A program made the translations under genes and the position numbers. A stretch of DNA of 16,969 bases, taken from assembly GCA_003387805.1 (NCBI GenBank), contig QGSR01000010.1, positions 1 to 16,969 of the forward strand, in the 5' to 3' direction. The stretch comes from Bacillota bacterium (GTDB taxonomy: Bacteria; Bacillota; Limnochordia; Limnochordales; ZCTH02-B6). The notes under the pieces were generated by a model. That model worked only from the letters and a program-made list of their open reading frames with translations, was not told where the DNA came from and made no database searches. Positions 1-6,064 of the stretch are shown in pieces; the stretch's first letter is position 1; each line of letters begins with the position of its first letter.

Positions 1-201
1 AATGACCCGGATGCCCGGATTTTGCGCCTCGAACCCCGCGATGAGCTCGTCAATAAGCTCCCCCTTGGTCTGGAAATAGTATTGCCAGTAGCGAATGGTC
101 ACCGGCTCCTGCGCCTGGGCCGCGGCCGACAGCGCCGCGCCGGCGAGAACCGCCGTCACCAGCAGCACGCTCAGCATCCATCGCTTGCCCAACGACATCA
201 T
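1..201 (-). CDS. ABC transporter extracellular solute-binding protein, sugar type (N-terminal fragment)
   Basis: Only the first 67 codons are present; the gene runs off the left edge. Seen: a start at ATG (two consecutive ATGs at 201-199 and 198-196) preceded by GAGGAGGG at 219-212. The N-terminus is a clear signal peptide: basic MMSLGKRW, a hydrophobic stretch, then AAAQAQ around residues 26-31. The mature start, VTIRYWQYYFQ followed by an acidic helix ending FEAQNPGIRV, is the pattern of family 1 extracellular solute-binding proteins, which capture sugars or related solutes outside the membrane and deliver them to an ABC permease. It lies 111 bp downstream of the ArgH-family gene on the same strand and probably belongs to the ROK-lyase operon. 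Substrate cannot be told from the fragment. A lipoprotein form is unlikely, since there is no Cys near the signal-peptide cleavage site. Confidence 0.8.
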   Translation of the reverse strand, partial: MMSLGKRWMLSVLLVTAVLAGAALSAAAQAQEPVTIRYWQYYFQTKGELIDELIAGFEAQNPGIRVI

Positions 202-312
202 GTGTGCGAAACCCTCCTCGCAGACCTGTTGTTCACAATCCATTCCGACTCGCCCCTGCGCCTGCGGCGCCGTCCCCGCCGCGCCTCCGGCGGCCCGGGC
301 CGCGGGCGCGTC
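202..312 (-). other. Intergenic spacer with GC-rich dyads between lyase and solute-binding protein genes
   Basis: This 111-bp gap contains a perfect 12-bp palindrome CGGCCCGGGCCG at 291-302 and adjacent CCGCC/GGCGG complementary tracts, so the mRNA here could fold strongly. There is no T-tract on either strand, so it is not a canonical intrinsic terminator. No convincing -35/-10 pair was found. Structured spacers before solute-binding protein genes often tune relative mRNA levels, but that is inference here. The SD for the downstream gene is at 219-212. Confidence 0.35.
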
Positions 313-1818
313 TCACTCGTCACGCGGAGCGGGCGTCACCCCCTTCCCGACCAAGTCGGCAATCATTTGCTCACGGCGGCGGGCCGCTTCCTCCAACGCG
401 GCGGCCAGCCGCTGGAAGGCCTGCACGTGCTCGTCCAGCCGGCGCCGGGCCTCCGCCAGATACCGGCGCATTTCCTCAGGCGCCGGCCCGCCCCGCGCCC
501 GCCGGACGGCCACGAAGTGAACGGGATCCAGGGCCCGGCGGATCTGCTCCTCCGACAGCCCCGACGGCCGCCCCGCCTCCCGCCGGGCCGCCGCGTCCAG
601 CAGGTCCAGGCCGAGGCGGTCCGGGCCCTGCCGCCGGCCGGCCAGCTCCGAGACGGCGCGGCTGACGATGCGGTGGGCCGTGCGGAAGGACCAGCCGGCC
701 TCGCGCACCAGCACGTCGGCCAGCTCCGTCACCGGCGCGAAACTGTCCGCGGCCCGCCGCCGCAGAACCTCCCGGTCCACCTCCATGGTGGCCGCGACGT
801 CGGCCAGCAGCTCCGCCACGTCGGCCACGTGCTGCGTCAGCTGCCGCAGCGACGGCTGCAAGTCGTCGTTGACGTCGTTGACGTCGCCGAAAGGCACGTT
901 GTGCATCTGCACGGCCACGCCCGCGGCCAGCCCCATGGCCCGGCCCGCGAAGGCCCGCAGGTGCTCCAGGGCCACGGGATTGCGCTTTTGCGGCATGATG
1001 CTGGAAACCTGAACCAGCGACGGGTGCAGCCGGACGGCGCCCACTTCGTTGGCCGCCCAGAACATCAGGTCCGTCACGAAACGGGAGACGTGGCCCAGGA
1101 AGATCAGGGCCCACGCCGCGTACTCCGCGCTGAAGTCCGCACTGGCCACCGCTTCGTACGAGTTTTCCACCGGGCCGTCGAAGCCCAGCAGCGCCGCGGT
1201 GAACTCGCGGTCCACCGGATAGCCCGACGTGGCCAGCGCCGCGGCGCCCAGCGGCGAACGGTTGAGGCGGGGCCACATCTCCAGCAGCCGCTGGTGGTCT
1301 TTGGCCAGCTCGGCCTCGACGGCCGCCACGTAGTGCCCGAAGGTGGTGGGCTGCGCCTGCTGCCCGTGGGTGTAGGCGGGCATGACGGTCTCCACGTGCT
1401 GCTGGGCCAAATCCAGCAGCGTCCGCCGCAGGCGGGCCAGCAGGGCCGCGACCTGCAGCACTTCCTCCCGCAGCACCAGGCGGTACATGGTGGTGTCCAA
1501 GTCGTTGCGGCTCAGCGCCACGTGCATGCTGCCCACCGCTTCTTCCCCGGCCAGCCGGGCCAGGCGGTGCTCCAGCAGGAAAAACAAATCCTCAAAGCGA
1601 TCGTCGTAGGACAACGCCTCCGGGCCTTCGCCGCGCACTTGCAGCAGCGCCGCGGCCACCTGCCGGCCGTCCTGGGGGCGGATGATCCCCTGCCGGACCA
1701 GCTGCAGGACGTGGGCCAGGCTGGCGTCCATCATGGCCGAGAAAAAATGCGTGCGGTGGGTTTCAAAGCCACGTTCCAGGACGATGCGCTTGTAGGCCGG
1801 ATGCCAGCGGCCGCTCAT
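313..1818 (-). CDS. ArgH-family (argininosuccinate lyase-like) beta-elimination lyase, probable paralog with altered substrate
   Basis: A 501-aa member of the fumarase/aspartase superfamily closest to argininosuccinate lyase, which cleaves a C-N bond to release fumarate. Seen: the catalytic-His motif THGQQAQPTTFGHY (His151), GAAALATSGYPVDRE at 191-205, and the superfamily signature SSIMPQKRNP at 272-281 carrying the catalytic Ser loop. Not canonical: the usual EDIH segment reads EDLFFLLE (His to Phe, about residue 79), SRNDQ reads SRNDL (103-107), the N-terminal LWGGRF is absent, and the NKDLQEDK loop is replaced by GDVNDVNDDLQPSL (311-324). The catalytic core is therefore intact while several argininosuccinate-binding positions are not. 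The start ATG overlaps the ROK gene stop (ATGA), implying translational coupling. Being next to a sugar-type solute-binding protein and a ROK regulator rather than argG argues for a catabolic role. It could still be a divergent true ArgH. Confidence 0.8.
   Translation of the reverse strand: MSGRWHPAYKRIVLERGFETHRTHFFSAMMDASLAHVLQLVRQGIIRPQDGRQVAAALLQVRGEGPEALSYDDRFEDLFFLLEHRLARLAGEEAVGSMHVALSRNDLDTTMYRLVLREEVLQVAALLARLRRTLLDLAQQHVETVMPAYTHGQQAQPTTFGHYVAAVEAELAKDHQRLLEMWPRLNRSPLGAAALATSGYPVDREFTAALLGFDGPVENSYEAVASADFSAEYAAWALIFLGHVSRFVTDLMFWAANEVGAVRLHPSLVQVSSIMPQKRNPVALEHLRAFAGRAMGLAAGVAVQMHNVPFGDVNDVNDDLQPSLRQLTQHVADVAELLADVAATMEVDREVLRRRAADSFAPVTELADVLVREAGWSFRTAHRIVSRAVSELAGRRQGPDRLGLDLLDAAARREAGRPSGLSEEQIRRALDPVHFVAVRRARGGPAPEEMRRYLAEARRRLDEHVQAFQRLAAALEEAARRREQMIADLVGKGVTPAPRDE
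865..886 (-). repeat. Short tandem repeat inside the ArgH-family gene
   Basis: Two perfect 9-bp copies of GTCGTTGAC plus a partial third (plus-strand reading) encode the DVNDVND stretch at residues 312-318 of the lyase. The reading frame is kept. It sits exactly where ordinary ArgH proteins have the conserved NKDLQEDK loop, so the local duplication coincides with a divergent active-site segment. Confidence 0.6.
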
Positions 1819-3104
1819 ACGCCCACCTCCGCGGTCATAAACGAAATGGAGCTCCTGCGGGCGTCCAGGGCGATGGCCACGGCGCCCAGCACGCCGGCCT
1901 GCTCGCCCAGCGCCGAGACCACGACTTTGGGCGGGTAAGGCACCAGCGTTTCCACGATGCGGCGCACCGGCTCCAGCAGCAGCCGCTCCGGCGCCCGGGC
2001 CACGCCGCCGCCCAGGACGATGACTTCAGGATCCAGCAGCGCGGCCGCGTTGGCCAGCGCGACGCCCAGCATCTCCGCGGTCTCCCGCCAAATCTCCAGG
2101 GCCACGGGGTCGCCCCCCTCGGCCGCTTCCGCGACGGCGCGGGCCGTCACCTCGGGCGTGTCGCGCGTCCTCCCGTCGCCCCCCGGGGCCGCCGAAACCG
2201 TTTTCCCCGCGGCCCGGAGCCGCTCCACGTAGCGGCGGGCGATGCCCGGCCCGGCGGCGAACGACTCCAGCGGACCGTAGCCCTGGGACCGGACCACGGG
2301 GCCCAGGGCGCCGATGAGCGAGTAGCCCATCTCCCCCGCCGCGCCGCGGGCGCCGAGGTACACGTCGCCGCCCAGCAGCAAGCCCGCCCCGATGCCGGTG
2401 CCGATGGTGACGCACAGGGCGTGGTCCACGCCCTGGAGCACGCCTTTCCAGCGCTCGCCCCGCAAAATCGCGTTGACGTCGTTGTCCAGGTGCACCGGCC
2501 AGCCGAACCAGCGGCGGATGTGGGACGCCACGTCCAGCTCCCACCCGGCCCCGGGCAAGGTGCGGTCGGGCAGCAGCCCCGGCGCCAGGCGCACCGTGCC
2601 CTTTTCCTTGTCGGGAATGCCGGGCACGCCCACGCCGACGCCCATCACTTTGGCGGGATCGACCTGGGCTTTTTCCAGCAGCTGGTCGATGAGCCGCTTC
2701 AGGCGCTCCGCCACCGGCATGGACCGGCCGTTGGCCTGGGCATCAAACGTAGGGATCGTGGCCGTGGCCAGCAGATTGCCCTCGAGATCGGTCAGGCCCC
2801 CGGCCAGCTTGGTGCCGCCCACGTCCAGGCCGATGACGTACGCGGACTGGAAATTGTACTCGTACAGCAGAGGCCGGCGGCCGCCGCTGGACTTGCCTTT
2901 GCCCACGGCACGGACCAGCTGCGCCCGCTCCAGCTCCGCCACCAGCTGGGACACCGCGGGCAGGCTGATGCCCGTCCGCTGCGCCAGCTCCACCCGGGAG
3001 AGGGGACCGTCCTGCTGCAAACATTCCAGGATGCGGGAGCGATTCAGACTCTTGATGAGGCCTCCCGTGCCGCGAACCGGCGTGTCGCTTCGGCCGGACG
3101 GCAT
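1815..3104 (-). CDS. ROK-family transcriptional regulator (N-terminal winged HTH plus sugar-kinase-like domain)
   Basis: A 429-430 aa protein of NagC/XylR type. Residue numbers count from the GTG at 3107. Seen: a winged helix-turn-helix at about 18-66 (LNRSRILECLQQ, LSRVELAQRTGISLPAVSQLV), the phosphate-binding loop GLDVGGTKLAGG (93-104), GVGVGVPGIP (156-165), LDNDVNA with the catalytic-position Asp210, and TIGTGIGAG...GARGAAGEMG (234-261). The ROK zinc site is gone: the usual GH reads GY (Tyr262), and the three cysteines of CxCGxxGC are Val272, Ser274 and Pro279, while the following Glu281 remains. Start choice: GGAGGA at 3117-3112 is 7 nt from ATG 3104 but only 4 nt from GTG 3107, so ATG is preferred. 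It likely senses a sugar or related metabolite and controls this operon, including the overlapping lyase gene and the solute-binding protein. Confidence 0.9.
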   Translation of the reverse strand: MPSGRSDTPVRGTGGLIKSLNRSRILECLQQDGPLSRVELAQRTGISLPAVSQLVAELERAQLVRAVGKGKSSGGRRPLLYEYNFQSAYVIGLDVGGTKLAGGLTDLEGNLLATATIPTFDAQANGRSMPVAERLKRLIDQLLEKAQVDPAKVMGVGVGVPGIPDKEKGTVRLAPGLLPDRTLPGAGWELDVASHIRRWFGWPVHLDNDVNAILRGERWKGVLQGVDHALCVTIGTGIGAGLLLGGDVYLGARGAAGEMGYSLIGALGPVVRSQGYGPLESFAAGPGIARRYVERLRAAGKTVSAAPGGDGRTRDTPEVTARAVAEAAEGGDPVALEIWRETAEMLGVALANAAALLDPEVIVLGGGVARAPERLLLEPVRRIVETLVPYPPKVVVSALGEQAGVLGAVAIALDARRSSISFMTAEVGV

Positions 3105-3152
3105 CACTGATTCCTCCGATCAGCACCGAGCAGCCCGATGGCTTCCCGTCGG

Positions 3153-3180
3153 AACTTTCTTTTTAAAGTATAATAAGTTA
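3153..3180 (-). promoter_or_regulatory. Candidate promoter/operator of the ROK operon
   Basis: An AT-rich island in an otherwise GC-rich sequence, between the efflux-operon terminator and the ROK gene. On the minus strand it contains TATACT (3172-3167), a good -10, about 60 nt before the start codon; no good -35 lies 17 nt upstream. Nested inverted repeats (AACTT...AAGTT at the ends; ACTTT-N6-AAAGT inside) overlap the -10, as expected for an autoregulatory repressor site. ROK regulators bind AT-rich dyads, so this is the obvious candidate operator. Confidence 0.45.
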
Positions 3181-3219
3181 GCTGCCGATTTCTCCGGCCG
3201 CGAGCCAAATCCTGCCGGC

Positions 3220-3258
3220 AAAAAGAAAAAAGAGAGCAACGGGTGTCCGTTGCTCTCT
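3220..3258 (-). terminator. Intrinsic terminator of the RND efflux operon
   Basis: A perfect 10-bp stem (AGAGAGCAAC at 3231-3240 with GTTGCTCTCT at 3249-3258) and an 8-nt loop. Read on the minus strand it is followed by TTTTTCTTTTT (3230-3220). It begins 38 bp past the stop codon of the long TolC-family gene, the last gene of the efflux operon, and separates it from the ROK promoter. Confidence 0.93.
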
Positions 3259-3296
3259 CGGCCGCTCCATGAAGCCGTCCGCGCCGATGGGCGCTG

Positions 3297-4928
3297 TTAC
3301 ATTCCGTCGGGCCCCGCCGCGGGCCATTCGTCCAGCAGGTAGTCCAGCCCCGCCAGCGTCAGCCAGTGGGACAGCACCACGCCCGCGGACTGCAAGTACG
3401 CGGCCGGGGCCCGCGTAAAGGGGGAGGTCGCGCCCAGCGGGCCCGACCCCGCCGGGGCCGGGCCCAGGCGGGCCTGCAGCGCGGCGCGCGGGGTGGCCGC
3501 GCCCGGGGCGTGCAGCTCCTGCGCCACGGCCAGGGCCTCCTGCGCGGCAGCCACGCCCCGGCGCGCGCCGTCCAGCGCCTCGGCCGCGGCCTGCAGGCGG
3601 GCGTACGCCGCGGTCACTTCGGTCACGGCCATCTTCTGCAGCTGCTCCGCGGCCAGCTCGGCCTGGCGGGCCTGCAGCTCGGCCTGGGCCGCCTGGGCCC
3701 GGCGCTGGTGGCCGTCGAAGACCGGCCAGCTCACTTCCACGCCGACGGTCCAGCGTTCGCCTTGGTCTTGCTGCAGCGGGCTGTCCATCTCCAGGCGGGT
3801 ATAGGTGACGGTGCCGCCCAAATATCCGTGGCGGTCCACGCCCAGCTGCAGCTCCGTCTCGGGCCACTGGTACTGGACGAACAGACGCAGGCCCACGGAC
3901 GCCTGCTCCCTGGCGATGACCGCGCCGGCCCGGGCCTTTTCCAGATCATTGAGGGCCCGGAGCACGTCCGCGCGCCGGGCCGACAGCGCGATGGCCTCGT
4001 CCAGCTCGGGCCACGCGGCGGGGATGTCCGTCTCCACCACGTTCAGGTGCGCATCCAGCGGATAGCCCAGCATCTGGTTCAGCGCCATGCGGGCCGCCTG
4101 CACCTCGCCCCGGGCCTGCAGGACCCGCGCTTCGGCCTGGTGCCGCTCGGCCTCCACCTGCAGCTCGTCCAGCCGCGTGGCCGTGCCCGCCGCCCGGCGG
4201 GACGCGATTTCGCCGGCCCGCAGCTCCACTTCCTCCAGGGCCAGCCGGGCGATGCGCAGCGCCGCCTCGGCTCGCAGCACGCCGTAGTAGGCTTCCAGAC
4301 TTTGCACCACCGCGGCGCCCACGGCCGCCTCCAGGTCCGCCGCGGCTTGCCGTTGGTCGGCCGACGCGATGGTGTCCAGGGCCCGCTGCAGCGGCGAGCG
4401 CCACAGCGGCAGGCGGCCCGTCAGCGTGACGGTATAGGCCCGGCCTTCGTACCAGCGGCGGGGCAGCCCGTTGTCCAGATAGTGCCGCGCCTGCTCAAAC
4501 GCCTTCTCCAGCCGGGCCCGAAGCTCGTCCCACTGTTCCAGATCCCTGATGTCCTCGATATCCACCGCCGGGAGCAGCCCGGACAAGGCGCCGTAGTCCA
4601 CCTCATAAGCTTCCAGCCAGTAGGGGCGCACGTCCACCGTCAGCGCCGGCCGCAGCGCCGCCCGGCTCTCGACGGCGCGGGCCTGCGCGGCCGCGTACTG
4701 CAGCTGCGCAATTTGCACGCCCATGTGCCGGTGCACCGCCCGCTGGACCACCCGCACGGCGTCATACGGAACAGCCAAATCCTCCAGCCAGGCGGTGTCG
4801 GGCCCGCCGGCCCCGTCCTGCGCCAGGGCCCCCGGAGCGGGCGCGCCCAGCACCAGCAGCGCGGCCAGACACAGCATGAGCCCGCCCGCCAAGGCGGCCG
4901 CCACGGCCCTGCCGGGCGTCCGCCTCAT
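3297..4928 (-). CDS. TolC-family outer membrane efflux protein (long form, with beta-strand regions)
   Basis: A 543-aa TolC-like protein, somewhat longer than usual. Seen: signal peptide (MRRTPGRAV..., hydrophobic 8-30, likely cleavage at GALA-Q near 36), then two repeats each with long Ala/Glu/Leu-rich helices. The first repeat has alternating strand-like segments at 92-112 and 163-178 separated by a charged, probably helical insert of about 50 residues (113-162). The second has strand-like sequence at 343-404 ending SWPVFDGHQRRAQA, the typical strand-to-helix turn. The helices carry the family patterns EAYYGVLRAEA (212-222) and AAGTATRLDELQVEAER (246-262). The protein should trimerise as an outer-membrane and periplasmic duct for the pump encoded upstream. 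Its start overlaps the preceding TolC-like gene by ATGA. The C-terminal 70 residues are Pro/Ala/Gly-rich and not typical. Confidence 0.88.
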   Translation of the reverse strand: MRRTPGRAVAAALAGGLMLCLAALLVLGAPAPGALAQDGAGGPDTAWLEDLAVPYDAVRVVQRAVHRHMGVQIAQLQYAAAQARAVESRAALRPALTVDVRPYWLEAYEVDYGALSGLLPAVDIEDIRDLEQWDELRARLEKAFEQARHYLDNGLPRRWYEGRAYTVTLTGRLPLWRSPLQRALDTIASADQRQAAADLEAAVGAAVVQSLEAYYGVLRAEAALRIARLALEEVELRAGEIASRRAAGTATRLDELQVEAERHQAEARVLQARGEVQAARMALNQMLGYPLDAHLNVVETDIPAAWPELDEAIALSARRADVLRALNDLEKARAGAVIAREQASVGLRLFVQYQWPETELQLGVDRHGYLGGTVTYTRLEMDSPLQQDQGERWTVGVEVSWPVFDGHQRRAQAAQAELQARQAELAAEQLQKMAVTEVTAAYARLQAAAEALDGARRGVAAAQEALAVAQELHAPGAATPRAALQARLGPAPAGSGPLGATSPFTRAPAAYLQSAGVVLSHWLTLAGLDYLLDEWPAAGPDGM

Positions 4929-6007
4929 CGGTCATCCAACTCTCTGGCGATGGCCTGGAAAAACTTGGCCCGGGCCACGTTGTAGTCGAACATCGCGTTG
5001 ACCGCCGACATGCGGGCTTCGGCCAGGCCCGTCTGGCCTTGCAAAATCTCCACATCGGTGGCCATGCGGGCGTCGAACAGCGCCTGCACGACGCGCCAGT
5101 TCTCCTCCATCTCCAAAAGCCGCTGCTGCGCCACGGCCAGGCGGCGGTGGGCGTCGCGCATGGCGTTGTAGGCGTTGTGCACGTCCAAGGTGATGCCGTC
5201 CTTCGCCTGGCGCATCTGCAGCTCTATTTGCGCCAGATCCAGCTCGGCGGAGCGGCGCGTCAGCTCGGGCGTGTAGTCGTTGTCGGCCAGCTCCAGCTCC
5301 CGCCGGGCCACTTCCACGCCCAGGCGCACCTGGGCCAGCTCGATGCGGTTGGCCAGCGCCTCTTCCAGCGCCTCCGCCAGCGTCATGTCGACCAGGTCAT
5401 GGGTGACCACCGTGTCGTCCAGCGCGATCTCGGCGTCCGGCGCCAGCCCCAGCATTTGCCGGAACTGCACCAGCACCAGGGCCAGGTTGTCCTCGGCCTG
5501 GGCCTTGTCGGCCCGGGTCTGCAGCAGCGCGGCCCGGGCCCGCAGCACGTCCACGTCGGTGGCCACGCCCGCGGCCCGCCGGCTCTCGGCCACCTCCAGC
5601 TGCCGCTGTGCCATCTGCTCCGCGTCGTCCAGCACCGCGATGACGTTGTGCAGCCGCAGCACGTTGTAGTACGCTTCCTCCACCTGGAAGGCCACCCGCT
5701 GCCGGGTCAGGCTCAGGTTGCGCTCGGCCAGCGTCACGCCGGTCTCGGCCTGCAGCAGCAGCGTGGGCGACGGCTCAATCAAGCTCAGAGCCCGCACTTG
5801 CTGCAGGCCCAGCCGCGCCTTCTCCAGCTCCAGCTCCGCCAGGAGCAGCTCCACGTTGGCCTCGTAGGCCAGCTCCACGGCCGCCCGCAAATCCAGGGCC
5901 AGCACGTGGCCGCCGGCGGCCGCGGCCGGCGCCGGGGCAGACAAGAGCGCGCCGCCCAGCGCCAGCAGCACCAGCCAAGCCGTATTCGTCGCCGCAAAAC
6001 GTTTCAT
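4925..6007 (-). CDS. TolC-family protein, short form apparently lacking the beta-barrel strands
   Basis: A 360-aa protein with a signal peptide (MKRFAATNTAW..., cleavage near APAAAA, residues 25-31) and the two-repeat helical layout of TolC: helices about 38-75, 93-185, 208-240 and 252-355, including EEAYYNVL (110-117), AAGVATDVDVLRARA (145-159), LNQMLG-like FRQMLGLAP (182-190) and ARMATDVEILQGQ (313-325). The sites where normal family members carry beta-strands are shrunk to short linkers (about 74-92 and 240-252). As read, it should be nearly all helical and could not build an outer-membrane barrel. SD GGGGGAGG sits 7 nt before ATG; the gene follows the RND pump by 57 bp and overlaps the long TolC gene. 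It might act as a periplasmic tube segment or as a partner in a mixed trimer; this is inference. Confidence 0.85.
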   Translation of the reverse strand: MKRFAATNTAWLVLLALGGALLSAPAPAAAAGGHVLALDLRAAVELAYEANVELLLAELELEKARLGLQQVRALSLIEPSPTLLLQAETGVTLAERNLSLTRQRVAFQVEEAYYNVLRLHNVIAVLDDAEQMAQRQLEVAESRRAAGVATDVDVLRARAALLQTRADKAQAEDNLALVLVQFRQMLGLAPDAEIALDDTVVTHDLVDMTLAEALEEALANRIELAQVRLGVEVARRELELADNDYTPELTRRSAELDLAQIELQMRQAKDGITLDVHNAYNAMRDAHRRLAVAQQRLLEMEENWRVVQALFDARMATDVEILQGQTGLAEARMSAVNAMFDYNVARAKFFQAIARELDDR

Positions 6008-6064
6008 AAATACGCCTCCCCCGTGCGTCCACGGACCCGTTGGCCGGGGCGGACGCGCCGTCGT

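Noticed and set aside
291..302. Palindrome CGGCCCGGGCCG as a terminator
   Set aside because: No T-tract on either strand and short arms; kept only as a structured spacer.
22..1938. 638-aa plus-strand open frame
   Set aside because: Antisense to the solute-binding protein, lyase and ROK gene end; low-complexity His/Arg/Gln-rich product typical of high-GC shadows, no SD or motif.
3366..4985. 539-aa plus-strand open frame
   Set aside because: Antisense to the long TolC-family gene; composition-driven shadow.
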